Below, in pieces: positions 1-11,881 of a DNA stretch of 64,000 nt (the stretch's first letter is position 1; every line of letters begins with the position of its first letter). The stretch spans positions 1-64,000 of the forward strand of contig JARUPY010000095.1 of the NCBI GenBank assembly GCA_029817715.1, given 5' to 3'. The notes under the pieces are model-generated. The model saw only the letters and a list, made by a program, of their open reading frames with translations. It had not been told where the DNA came from and did not search any database. This DNA is from Melastoma dodecandrum (lineage: Eukaryota; Streptophyta; Magnoliopsida; Myrtales; Melastomataceae). A program made the position numbers and the translations under genes.

Positions 1-102
1 AGATCATACAAGTGGGGTCTTGGTATCTAAAGAGCATGAAAAAGAGAATGGAGGTTGAAGCTGAAGACATGTCATATGTTCATCTATCCAAACTAGCATG
101 AA

Positions 103-270
103 ATGTTCATTCCATCTTCAAGAGGCACATTAGAGTAGGAGCAGCTAACCAATGAGATGAGTTCAGACGAGTCTCCTATGGAGTGTATGTTCATTCCATC
201 TTCAATAGGCACATTAGAGTAGGAGCAGCTAACCAATGAGATGAGTTCAGACGAGTCTCCCATGAAGTGT
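103..270. repeat. 84-bp tandem duplication
   Basis: Two adjacent copies (103-186 and 187-270) of an 84-bp unit that begins with 'atgttcattccatcttcaa' differ at only a few positions. The copies are non-coding as far as I can see. The near-identity suggests a recent local duplication by slippage or unequal exchange. Confidence 0.9.
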
Positions 271-959
271 TGAGCTCAGACGAGTTTCACTCACAAGGTG
301 AAACACTAGAACCTTTTATTTTACTTTAATGCACATAGAATTTACGTGAGAGGCATGTCGATCAACTGATGCATCAATAAACCCCCACCATATCTTTGGT
401 CGCAGATTTGTGGGGTAAATGTAAATGACTGCTTCACGTCGAGATGTCATGAAAATGACATCAGGATGATGATGAGTTGTAGGGCATTTGAGGGATATAT
501 GAAAAATACAGGCAAAAGAATTACGTCCAGTGTGATGGAGTCAGCTTGATGCCTGCGACAACATTTATCCACACGCCTTATTCTCGTTCTGAATTTTCAT
601 TTATTCACGTATGTGATGATCATTCAAACTTTTTATAGACATATTGAATTATGTTTTCTGGTATGCTCTTATGTAGGACCACGCTTCGAGGACTACCCAA
701 GAAACTTGGAATAAACCCTTATATCTTCCCCAAGCAAACTGTAACCAGATCTCGAAAGAATTTGAGAAATCAGATCAATCTTCAAAAGTCCCGTGACAGT
801 CGAAGAATCAGATGAAGAATTCATTCAGAGTCCCGAATCCCTAAATGGTTGCCGCGGCTTGGAACAATGGTAAACTGAGACATGAAAATCCCAAAGAGGC
901 TACACTAAGCTAACATCAAAATAGGAGATGAGCCATATTATTAATCGACGTAGAACTAC
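271..959. other. No recognisable gene
   Basis: No convincing reading frame. Its position just before a reverse-transcriptase scrap on the plus strand suggests it is eroded Gypsy internal sequence, but I find no gag or protease motif in it. Confidence 0.4.
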
Positions 960-983
960 AGGTAGACAAAGTCGAGAAATATT

Positions 984-1175
984 ACTAACCTTCTCAAAGA
1001 GTTTTCAGATGTCTTTGCCTGGTCATTCGTAGAGATGCCAGGATTAGACTCGAGATAGTGAAAATAGAATCACTGATCATATAAAGCAAAAGAACGTCTG
1101 TACAAATGAACCATCCCTTACATCAATGAAGAAGTATACAAGCTACTCAAGTTTACATGACATCAAGTCTACAAG
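984..1175 (+). pseudogene. Remnant of Gypsy (Tat-like) reverse transcriptase N-terminus
   Basis: From 984 to 1057 one plus-strand frame reads residues typical of the segment just before the RT domain of Tat-type Gypsy elements: a 'LLKEFSDVFAW' block followed by 'EMPGLD', which precedes the RT fingers in this lineage. A stop follows at once. A weak continuation ('YINEEVYKLL') appears near 1120-1150 in a shifted frame and then the similarity is lost. No LTR, PBS or protease is visible nearby, so this is a fragment of an old copy and not a functional gene. Confidence 0.65.
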
Positions 1176-4100
1176 TACCCACATCGAATAGGAACGAACC
1201 CACATCTGGTCTACGTTGAGCTCAGATTAAGTCTACGAAGACAATCGATACCACTAATCATCGTTTCGATTAACTCGGAAGAATAGATAATCAAATCTCC
1301 CAAAACATCATCACAAAGCAATCAAGAACGTTCCACTTCCATTCTGAACCATCAAGCTTTCATTACCCCAATCGATACACGATCCATCATTTTACATGAC
1401 TTTCATTTACAAGTCTATCAGAAGTCGCAGGATCAAATCTACTGGTCATTCAAACACATTCGGCTGAAAGTCAAACCCCTCACTAGAATTTTCCTCTCAT
1501 TACACGAAAACCAATTTCATGCAATGGAACTCAGTCCACTCCTCACTTCATTATATCACATGCGACTTTATCATTACACCAAGTAACAACCAAACCCTCG
1601 ATTATGTTCATCCTTCTCATTCAGATTCAATTCCATCATTATCATAGATTATTCAGGTCCTACACGTTACCACCCGACTCATTTCGGTTCTAGCATCATC
1701 CTTTTTCACCATCGAGACGAATATCCATTTCACATACTTCTCAACCACAAATTTCCACTCTCATCTTTGAAAATAATTTATAAATCCTGTCTATTTTTTT
1801 CTTTTTATGACTTATTTCTTTTTTGTTTTTTATGTTTTTCTTTTTTTTCATTTCATTTCATTATCATTTTGCATATTTCAGTTCTTTTTTTCGGTTCTAG
1901 CCCATCATTTTTTTCAAATTTCAATCATTTCATCATCCACAAATCAATTTTACTCAATCTCAAACATATATTAGCAAATAATTTTTAAATTAAGCTACCA
2001 GTTTTTCGGCTAACAATTAGAAACCTAAAGTAAGGTTTTGTAGTTTGCTACCTTCAACTTCTTGTTTCCTCCTCCCTTCTTTTAGTTATCTTTTCTCTCT
2101 TCGTCTTTTTATCTCTCCCTCTTCTGCCTCCCCCATTTCTCCACTTTTTTGTTTCCTTTTTATCTCTTCTTCTTCTTCCCCAACGAGCATACCAAGGCAG
2201 GTATAATTTTGCCGAAGAAAGGAAGGCAAAACCTGTCCTAAACACGTACCCCAAAGAGTTGAGGGTGTGGACTATGAGGAACTACCATTATGTGCGTCGA
2301 GATAGGCTCGAAATCAATTGATAGATGATGCTCAAAGCTAGGATGAGAAAGTGCATGTTCTTCTCTATCACCAAAACAAGGTACATCGCGAACCTCTGCA
2401 CGATCCCTTTTAGAGCCAAATCGGTGTTTACATTGAATACTTGCTACCTTGTGTCTTAAAGACTCCCTCACACTAAGGTTAAAAGGAGGTTTTGTAGTTA
2501 AACGTATGAAAACAATTGGCTGTAAAGAAAATAATTCATCAACTGTTTGAGCAAAGAAGCACTATCAGCGAAATGTGAGAATCGGTTTTGTTAAACCACT
2601 CACAAGGATAGAGCATCACTGAATCCTCAGTTCCCCAAGGAATTCAATACAAAGGAGGACAAAGAAAAAAATAAGACGGGAATCCCACCGAATCCGTCTA
2701 AGAACACAAAAACGGAAAGAAAATGTTGTAAAGGCCAATCTATTGCAAGAGCAAAGTGCAAATTAATAAAACAAGAGTAATAAAACCCCTAGGCCAAACA
2801 AGAGTAGTGTGTGAGAGTAAAGGATGGGTTTGAAATAAATGCAAAGGGATAAAAAAAACAAATTTTCTTGTGGAACCAAAGAATTTCCCAGTGGTTTTTT
2901 TATTAGTAGCGAAACTCTTCTCTAAAAGCAAAGCGTCTAAAATGAAGAACTTCATTGTCCCCAGTGGATCATTCCTCACTGTTAGTATGCGACACTTATA
3001 TGCCAAGACTCTTTATTGTATTTGTGATTAATTAATTTAATAAAGGCGAGTATTAGTCATTGATAGAATTTAACTTTATCAACACGTAAAAATAATAGAT
3101 GATAAAGTCCCGCATATAAAAGATAAAATAAAACTTAAATAGTCCCTTGAACTGGTATAGATATATAAGATGTAACACAAATAGACAAGATCAACGTCAT
3201 AGAACAACTTGAGTACAAGATAGACCGGAAATATGATATTGTATCCAAAATTATACCTAGGGATACCCAAAGATTTATGGCTATTGGACACGAACCCCCG
3301 TTTATAAAGGATACCACAAATTACACATAATTGGTCCAACTCCTCTTTATGGAACGAAGTGAAACTGATCTTTTGACTAAGAGTCTTTCATTTAATTCTA
3401 TGCATGGAGTATTTGTGCAACTTTTGACAACGGTTAAAAGCAGTCTTTATATCGGATGGTGAGTACCACGATTGTTGGGGTTAGTGGACAAAACGTAGAT
3501 AGATATAGTGGTTTGCGTCAACATAGGGATTCATCACTCTCCTTTGGATTAGAGAGTTGACATTTAGGCATTTGATAGAGATATTAGTGACTCCTAATAA
3601 TCCATGGCCTATGGGAGGAAAAAATGTTTTTACATGTCAAGTGAGGCTATTATTATCTTGGAAATACAAGTAATAAAAATTAATTTGCGTATATAAAATG
3701 GGATGTATTTTTTGCCGCTACCTAATGAAGTATGGACGATGTCAGTTAGGTGAGAGAGATTGAATTACACAAGTAAATCTGGTTTCGATAGTGGTTCTTA
3801 TGGTGCATTGAACCATAATTCTATCACGTTGGATGATTGAAAAATTGTTGCCTCCTACCGGTTACCCTTAGGTTTGTGCATGAACTTACACTGACCACCA
3901 TGTATAGAACCTAGAGTGCACGCACGCAATAGCGCACCGTTAATCACGAACAATATGTTAAGTTCTTAGTGTGATACGTGGAATTTGATCCTAGAATCAT
4001 AAATTTAATTGGATTATTCATTTATTCTGGACAAATGGAACCTAATGAATTCTAGATTGGGACTTATTAGAACGGGGTCGAAAGTTATATTTTATTTCAA

Positions 4101-4289
4101 TATCGGGCTACAGCCCAAGTGCCTTAGTTTGGGTCCATAGAAATAATATAAATACAGAAAAATAAAAAAATATATTTTTTTATTTTAATTCTCCAAGATT
4201 ATAAAAGGATATTTTTGGCTCTACAGGGTTATAAACGACGTTCAGCTCTTCATAAAATTTAGCTCCCACAGAAAAAAAAAAAAAATAGA
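1176..4289. other. Decayed intergenic DNA, no gene recognised
   Basis: Nothing convincing in either strand. 1200-1740 is rich in short 'cattc/catca' phrases. About 1780-2180 is strongly pyrimidine-rich, so its long open frames on either strand are compositional. 3300-3480 contains a short plus-strand phrase reminiscent of the end of a copia pol but too short to claim. 4140-4289 is A/T-rich and ends in a 14-A run next to the Sirevirus LTR. Confidence 0.4.
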
Positions 4290-6114
4290 TGTTTGTATAG
4301 GCCCAAAGATTACACTAAGAGGGGGGGGTGAATTAGTGTTAAGTCCAAATTATGGAATTCTTTATTTTTTTTAAACGCTTTTGTCACAACCCTCCACAAG
4401 CGGAAGTAACTTATTGTAACTTACCATAGCCTTACCCTTCAATGCTTTTGTAATTTACGGAACGTGTGAAATTGACTTCGAAAAGATCGTAGAACACAAA
4501 GGAGCATTTTATAGTGGTTCGGTGAAATCATCCTTACGTCCATCTTTCGGTCACATTTCACTCTTAACTCGTATAAGAGATTACAGTGTAACAAAGGTAA
4601 AACCTTCGTGTGGTGTAAGAAAACAATTTCTTTGAACCCCTGGGACGGGTAAGACTTAGCTTTACCAATGCAAGAAACTCTCTTATTGCTGTGTTTAGGA
4701 GTGTCTAGGTCGAATCACAAGGAAATCAACCAGAACTTGAGCAATGCACAGAACGTTGGCTGGGAAGCTTCAGCCTTCTGTGATTCTGTAGCGGGCTATT
4801 CCACTGGGAGCACAGATCTGATGACGCTTTCTCAAGTGTTTGGACGCCTCTGATATGCTTCTCTTTTTGTGTTTTTGGTTTAATCTGCAAAACAAATAAA
4901 GATAGACCGTCTATAGTAGGTTGCAGTCCCTCACCACTTACGCCTGCTGTAGAAACCTTCTCTTGGACCTGCTGTACGCCCACCCGGCGCTACGGACAGC
5001 ACTCCTGGCCAAGTCCTTCGGATTCACAGCCAACGACGCCTACGGAGTGGTTTCACCAAAGCACACCTGCTGCAAACGCACAGATAACAAAATAACCAAC
5101 TACAGAAGGTTGAAGGTCCCTCAACGCCCTTCCCCAGGACCTGATGCACGCAGTCCGACGTCACGGACAAAGTTCCGGTCGAGTCCCTCAGATCCGTACG
5201 CAACGAAGTCACCGGAGCGGCTTCACTCACGCTCAACCCGCTGTAGTTACCTCCTGCGAGAAACTCTCGCATGGAGAATCCGTCCTGCACACTTGCACAC
5301 ACGTTAAACACCACTAACGTTGCCAAATGCGAAGACTTACCTCTGATCAATATCTCTTTTTTTTAAAATGTTTTTAGGTTTTTCTTTTATATAGAGGTTC
5401 CGACCTCCTGTAAAGAAGGAAACTTATTTTGCAAAATACGTAAAATGACCAGATTCATCCCCTCAACATGTAAAAATCATTTAGGGACAATATTTGATTG
5501 ATTTCAGATCAATCGAATCATCCAATCACGAGATCTCATCTTACAGAAGGTTAGAGCCTAAATCGGTCAGCAACCTTCTATAGTTGGAAAGAAAGAATAT
5601 TTTATTTCCAACATGAGAAATATGATGATGGGGTCGTGCAAAATATCTGGTTGGAACCTCCAGATTTGTCTTATTTTGACAATTAAATCCCCAGATAATG
5701 CATTACAGAAGGTTCGGCCAGTAACACCAACTTGACCTTCTATATAAGGAAATAATCAATGATTTATTCCCAAAAATAATTGATTCGTTCCAGACAAGTA
5801 AAACATTGTATCTGGACGAAAATATTAATCCAAATAATATTCCTAGGAATATTCTCTTTTTGAATTAATAAAATTAATTAAGATAATCAATAATTAATTA
5901 ACAAAATAAATTTATTATTGAAATATCTATTTATGGAAATATTCTCTAATCACGTCTCTTGATCTGAAATGATCCTTGGAGGGTGAAGAAAATATTTTTG
6001 TGATATTTTTCCTCTCTTACGAAGCGTATCTTCGTTACAAGGAGGTTTCGGCTTCTGTAAAGTCATAGCAGGTCAAACCTGCTGTTTGAACTCATCATCA
6101 AAATCTTGTCAACA
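4290..6114 (-). repeat. Sirevirus 3' LTR
   Basis: Homologous along its length to 13885-15565. It ends with 'tcttgtcaaca' exactly as the other LTR does. Its left boundary is blurred: 'tgtttgtataggccc' replaces 'tgttggccc'. About 155 bp near 4800-4960 is absent from the other LTR, and a ~60-bp stretch around 14510-14580 of the other is missing here. The first ~500 bp carry many 1-3 bp insertions relative to the other LTR. Confidence 0.93.
5384..5394 (-). promoter_or_regulatory. TATA-like box of Sirevirus 3' LTR
   Basis: Read on the minus strand this is 'CTATATAAAAG'. The same motif is conserved in the other LTR at 14839-14849, which supports it as the core promoter of the element. Confidence 0.6.
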
Positions 6115-6128
6115 ATCTCCCCCTTTTT
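6115..6128 (-). other. Sirevirus polypurine tract
   Basis: Directly next to the 3' LTR. The minus strand reads 'CAAAAAGGGGGAGAT', the standard plus-strand primer of plant copia elements. This fixes the orientation of the element. Confidence 0.9.
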
Positions 6129-6789
6129 GATGATGACAAAACTTTCATCCATAGGAAATATGTTAATACAAGATGACGTATCAAACTCCCCCTAAGATAG
6201 AGATAGTAAGGGTTTGACACTTTATAGAAGCTTTTACTTTTGCAGAGTGCAAAAGCTTTTGTGTAAGCATTCAACTTGTATAGATTACAGGGACAAGGCA
6301 CCTGTATATTTAGCCCGACAGTAGCATGAGCTTCTGCACTCCCAGCAAAAATGAGTTATACTCAAATTTTGCATACCCTTATAGAAGATTAACAAACCTC
6401 ATAGTAGGTTTGTCCTTCTATCCCGCTTAAATATCACAAGAATTCTTGTGGGTTTGAGATTAGCATACGCTATATCTCTGTGTTATCTCTCCCTTGCTTG
6501 TTACTTACTATTTTTCAAAGTTCTCCAAAATCTCTCCCCCTTTTTGTCATATCAAAAAGTATAGAAGGTAGAAAGTGGAGATCTAAGGTCCTGTAGAAGG
6601 TATTCTCACAATAGACGTAGAGAATGAAACCAAACTGCAGAATATTAAAATAGTTCATCCCAAAAGGGGTACACATCATCAGTCACTTATTTAAGACCAT
6701 TACAGTAGGTCTAGGGTGCTGAAAAATAAGCAGAACACATTACTGGAGATTGTCACGGTGGAGCTTTTCCTGACGTTCAACAGTAGTAA

Positions 6790-8416
6790 TGACTAACTCA
6801 GCGACCGTATCCTTGAGGACTTTAATTTCCTCAGTCTGTGCAACAATTTGTCGCTGCAGATCTCTGATGAGATTAGGCAAAGAGGAGGATGATCGTTCTC
6901 GAGGTTGTTCCAGGGTTTGAAGAAGAATGGAACAGTAGCTTTTGGAGCAGTAGGTCCACTCTTGTCAGAAGTAGCAGGTGCTTCCTTCTGCTGTTTCTCT
7001 TTCTCTTCGGATTTTTGAATCCAGCCTCCTTGAGTCCTCACATATTGCATACTTGCAATAATTTTTCGACCAAAATTTCCAACTCGCCATTTTTCCAGTG
7101 CGGTGGGAGGATTTGGATCAATATTGCGAAGACGGAGAAGAGCAGCTACAACCTGACCATAGGGGAGAGCTTTGTCCTTTGCTTTAAGACAAGCTTACAT
7201 GTGAGCAAAAACCATCGCCCCTAGGTTGAAATGGCTTTCCCAGCAACAAATGCTCCATAATCTGAGCATCTCTGGTTGTTACAGCATCCAGACTTCCTGT
7301 CCTTGGTAGGGAGACAGAAGATGACAGATTGATGGAGGATCCGTTTAGGAAGCTTCAGTGCAGCAGATTCAAGGTACTGCGGCACCTTCACTTTAGTTCC
7401 AAGTATGGCGCTGTATGACTGATTCTTGTTTGCCACAGGAAGAAGAGGGTGCTCTTTGCAGCCATACAGGGTGTTGACATCATGAATTGAAAACACCAGG
7501 AAGACACCATCAATCATGGTCCTGACATACTTAACAATGTCGTTAATCCTGAAAAAGGTGAGATTTGTATAAAATTCTCGAATCCTTGTAACAACGACTC
7601 GACGTAAGTTTCACAGAACACCTTTAAATCCAACTTCTCATATAGAGGCAGAATATCAAGATCATTCTCACTAACCCAGCTAAAATCTAGCCGTTTGCAT
7701 GCAGCAATCTGCCTGTTTGAGACATCACAGGAGGGGCACAAAGCTTCTGCGTTCATGATCTGCTCTATTTCTGCCCTGAGAGACAGTAGGAATTACCTGA
7801 GCTGCGATTGTACCTGTAGGCTTGGTCTTTTTTAAGACCTCCTACTCTAGGGACTTACTCACAGACTCGGGGCTTTTGCGTTTGTGTCGTGTCCTGGAGG
7901 ATACACTTCCAGAGACGAAAATCGAGGCCAATCGTTTGGCTTTGACAGGGATAGGGTCCACAGCAACAACCTTGCCTTTCACCTTCGATTTGGGTGACAC
8001 AGTAGGTTGAGGAGCAGCAACTGCTAGGGGAGTGACCTCCTGCACTTTGTCCTCATCATCATCAGAGACGACGCTGTTTCTGACAGGGGATTCAGCTTCC
8101 TCTTCCAGATCAGCATCCTCCTGAGGGTTTTCGTCCTCCAAGACGAGATCATCTGTGGGATGAGATGGTTCGTCATCTCACCAGTAGGTTCCTCCAGAGG
8201 ACTCCTCAGAAACAGGGTTCTCTTTCAGAACAGGGACTTTGTCCTGCTGCCCTCCGGTAGCGGCGTCAGCGACTTCCTTGTTTTCAGCGAGGGAGTACGC
8301 GACGATCTCTGGATCCAAGGGTGTGATCACGGGCTTGGCTGGTTGAGACTCAGCCGAAGGAGGGAGGCGGAGAGGGATAACGAGCGGCGAACTTCGGACT
8401 TTCTCTTAGGTGCCAT
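6790..8416 (-). pseudogene. Extra 3' sense ORF of Sirevirus (putative plant transposon protein domain)
   Basis: Downstream of RNase H, on the sense strand of the element. A plausible ATG at 8416-8414 starts a basic N-terminus (MAPKRKSEVRR), followed by an acidic Asp/Glu-rich stretch (about 8030-8141) and a Lys/Pro linker. A globular part at about 7220-7700 contains 'LDFSWVSENDLDILPLYEKL', then, after a frameshift near 7600, 'EFYTNLT', 'KYVRT' and a segment ending in 'LYGC'. The FY-x-NL motif and its spacing match, from memory, the domain catalogued as putative plant transposon protein (Pfam PF20167). A hydrophilic C-terminal part follows to about 6790. Several frameshifts break it. Function unknown. 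Sireviruses often carry an extra ORF here, sometimes called envelope-like, but I see no signal peptide or membrane segment. Confidence 0.6.
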
Positions 8417-8989
8417 AATCGGAGTTGGGTAGAGCGATTTGGCTAAGAGATTGAGTTGGAAGGACAGATTTTCTTCTAGGGTTTCTCGGAGGAGTATCAA
8501 TGGTGGTATAGAACCACGAGTGACACCGTGAGAAGATAAAGAAGAAGGTTAATGTTCTAATTTGGGAAAAATAATATTTTATTCCCAAAAATGATTAATT
8601 GGAACAAAATCTTCCAATAAGATTATGTATTCCCAATTTTTTATCAAGATCATCGATTCTTGATATAATAGGAGATGAATCAGATAAGATTCTCTCTGAT
8701 TTTTCAAAAATATTCTTTTGAACAGAAGGTTTAACTTTCTATTTCAAAATTAAGGAATATATTTTGTTAAATTCGAAACAGTAAAGTAGAATTAACATTG
8801 TACAGAAGGTATAACCTTCTATGCGTAGTTTCTGTAAGAATCTACGTTAATGAAAAGGACTCCTTCTCGACAAGATTTTCATTAGAATAATATTATCTAG
8901 AGTACTCTTTTGAAAAATGCATTTCGAGGTAAAATTTCGAAATATATTTAATACAGAATGTTGAAACTGCTGTACAACGTCTCTGTTAT

Positions 8990-9710
8990 TTAAAATGGAT
9001 AACAAATCTCCAATTCATTCGTGAAAGAGAAGAATTTCTCCTTATCAAGGGGTTTGGTGAAAATGTCAGCCAATTGCTTGTCTGTATTAACGTATTCTAC
9101 GCTTACAGAACCTTGTTGTACATTATCCCTTAGAAAATGATGTCTGAGTTCTATGTGTTTTGATCGTGAGTGATAGACTGGGTTGCGCGTTAATTGAATC
9201 GCACTAGTATTATCACACATAATCGGAATTTCAGCAAATGAGATACCATAGTCCTCAAGTTGTTGTTTCATCCATAGAAGTTGAGCACAGCAGCTTGCAG
9301 CTGCGATATACTCGGCTCCTGCAGTGGACAAAGAAATAGAAGTCTGCTTCTTGGAAAACCATGAAATTAACATGTTTCCCATTAGCTGACAAGTACCACT
9401 AGTACTCTTTCTGTCGATCTTACATCCTGCAAAAATCATCATCTGAGTAACCAATGAGACTGAAATCGGATCTCTTGGAATACCATATGCCAAGGCTTAC
9501 AGAACCTTGTAAATATCTAAAGATTCTCTTGACCGTTGTTAGATGAGATTCTTTAGGTGCTGATTGATAACTAGCACAGAGACATACAATAAATAGTATG
9601 TCTGGTCTGGAAGCAGTAAGATATAGAAGTGAGCCAATCATGCTTCTATATAGCTTGTTATCTACTTCTTTACCATTTTCGTCCTTCTCTATCTTGGCAC
9701 TTGTAGCCAT
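8990..9710 (-). pseudogene. Sirevirus RNase H domain
   Basis: Two overlapping minus-strand frames (9710-9420 and 9493-8990) together cover the copia RNase H. Visible landmarks are 'SMIGSLLYLTASRPDI' at the RT/RNase H junction, 'GYSDDDF', 'RKSTSGTCQ', 'STAGAEYIAAASCCAQ' and a C-terminal 'QLADIFTKPLD'. The change of frame near 9450 is a frameshift. The wording of 'AEYIAAASCCAQLLWMKQ' is characteristic of Sireviruses. The domain would degrade the RNA strand of the RNA-DNA hybrid during reverse transcription in virus-like particles. Confidence 0.9.
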
Positions 9711-9771
9711 TGGAGTAGACAGAGGCTTAGAGCCCTCTAGGCCAAAGCTTTTTCAGGAGTTGCTTAGTGTA

Positions 9772-10660
9772 CTACTCCTGATGTAAGAAAGTACCTTCAT
9801 CAGTCTGCTGAATTTGTATGCCGAGGAAGAACGTAAGTTCTCCCCACATGCTCATCTCGAACTCACTTGTCATGAGTTCAGAGAATTCTGTACAGAGTTT
9901 ATCATTCGTTGATCCAAAGATAATGTCATCGACATAGAAATGGACAACTACTAAATGATCACCTCTGTGTTTGAGAAAGAGAGTTGTATCTACTCTTCCT
10001 CTTGTATAGCCCTTTTCAATAAGAAAGGAGCTAAGTCTCTCATACCATGCTCTAGGCGCCTGTTTTAGACCGTATAGAGCCTTGGAAAGTCTATAAACGT
10101 GATTCTTGTGCTGTGGATCTTCAGATCCAGGAGGTTGACTTACGCATATCTCTTCTTTGATTTCTCCATTGAGAAAAGCACATTTCACGTCCATTTGATA
10201 CAGCTTGAAGTTGTTGTAGCAAGCATAAGCTAACAGTAGCCTGATTGCTTCTAGACGTGCTACAGGAGCAAACGACACATCAAAATCAATACCCTCTTCT
10301 TGAGAGTATCCTTTGCAACAAGTCGTGCTTTGTTTCTTATGAAAGCACCTGACTCATCGAGTTTGTTCCTGAATACCTATTTAGTTCCAATAATGGAACG
10401 GTTATTAGGTTTAGGAACAAGTGTCCACACTTTGTTCCTTTCGAACTGAATTTAGCTCCTCTTGCATTGCAAGGATCCAATCTGGATCATCTAGAGCTTC
10501 ATCTATCCCATCTGGCTCTTTCAGTGAAAGAAATGCAGAATGTCCATAGTAGGCATTTACAGAACGTCTTGTCTGAATACCTTTACCAAATTCTCCTATG
10601 ACTTGATCAATAGGATGTCGTTTTTGATATAAAGCAGGTGCTCTTATAGCGTTTTGTTGA
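9772..10660 (-). pseudogene. Sirevirus reverse transcriptase
   Basis: The frame from 10278 to 9772 carries the RT core: '[11 protein letters not shown]', '[11 protein letters not shown]', '[13 protein letters not shown]' and the catalytic YVDD at 9925-9936, followed by '[13 protein letters not shown]'. The preceding part (10280-10660) is present but broken by frameshifts, and includes recognisable RT finger residues near 10440-10500. A TAA after 'FLHQE' separates it from the RNase H frame. The catalytic motif is intact but the polyprotein is not, so this copy cannot supply enzyme. Confidence 0.92.
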
Positions 10661-10665
10661 TTATT

Positions 10666-11664
10666 CTATGAAGATGATACTTCTGGAGAATTTTCAACAG
10701 TTTGTTCATATTCTCTTTGAGAATTGTGAACTGAAGGTTCGTTACCTTCTCTTCCTTCCTTAGAAGGTATAGGTTCTACATGACTTTCTGTAGGTTCAAA
10801 AGATATTACTTGATTAGTATTATCTTCTAATGGTGAGTCATTAATTTTTACATTAATTGACTCTTCTATTGTTAAAGTCCTTTTGTTAAGGACTCTGTAG
10901 GCTTTGCTAGACAGTGAATATCCTAAGAAGATACCTTCATCTGACTTAGCATCAAATTTTCCGAGATTGTCCTTAGGAGGTCTCAGTATAAAACATGGAC
11001 TTCCAAAGGCATGAAAATATGAAATATTTGGTATTCTCCCCCTGTATAGTTGATAGGGAGTATTCTCTAATTTTGGTCTTAGTAGTACCCTATTAGAGAT
11101 ATAGCAGGCAATATTTACTCCTTCAGCCCAAAAGTTCTGTGGAACATTGCTCTCACAAATCATGGTTCTAGCCATGTCTATAAGAGTTCGATTTTTCCTT
11201 TCTGCGACTCCATTCTGTTGAGGAGTGTAAGGAGCAGAGAAGTTGTGATCAATGCCATGTTCATCACAGAAAGTAGCAAAATCATGGTTTTCAAACTCTG
11301 TACCATGATCCGTTCGAATAGCTTTTACAGAAGATTTATTTTCATTCTGTAATTGCTTAGCGAGCTTTATGAAAGATTCAAATGCATCGCTTTTATGAGT
11401 CAAGAACTTGACCCAGGTGTACCTAGAGTAGTCATCTACTACTACTAGACAGTATCTTCTACCACCAATACTTTGAACTCTTGTCGGACCAAATAGATCC
11501 ATATATAGAAGTTCCAAGGGCTGAGTAGTAGAAATCTCATTCTTAGACTTGAATGATGATTTAGTTTGCTTACCAAGTGAACAAGCTTCACAGAAGTTGT
11601 CTTGCTCGAATTTGATATTAGGCAAGCCATTTACCAATTCTTTTCTAACAAGCTTGGATAACAA
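10666..11664 (-). pseudogene. Sirevirus integrase
   Basis: A 332-codon open frame. It begins in the zinc-binding region (the 'FCEACSLGKQ' CxxC half; the HxxxH half lies just upstream, broken) and contains the catalytic triad: the first Asp in 'YMDLFGP', the second in 'IRTDHGTEF', the Glu in 'NGVAERKNRTL'. A copia-type C-terminal extension follows with 'GIFLGYS', then a Ser/Glu-rich linker to RT. It is in a different frame from gag-protease, so a frameshift lies between 11882 and 11664. It is one of the longest open stretches in the window, which suggests fairly recent decay. Confidence 0.93.
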
Positions 11665-11881
11665 CTGAAGGTTGGAATGTCCTAACCTTCTATGCCAAAG
11701 ATGAGTTTCGTCTTTGACAGACAGAAGACAGGTTTCATAGAAGCTCTCCTGTGTTAAAGTGTAGATGTTCCTTTTCCGATTTCCAATGAAGCGGACTTCA
11801 TTGTTTAGGATACCAGAACATTTATCTTGATCAAAGGTTATAGTATAGCCTTTATCACAAAGCTGGCTAATGCTCAGCAGA

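Noticed and set aside
1767..1988. 73-codon Phe/Ser-rich plus-strand frame
   Set aside because: Lies in a T-rich tract; composition alone explains it.
3300..3480. Possible end of a copia pol ('DLLTKSLSF')
   Set aside because: Only about ten residues of resemblance and no upstream RNase H motif.
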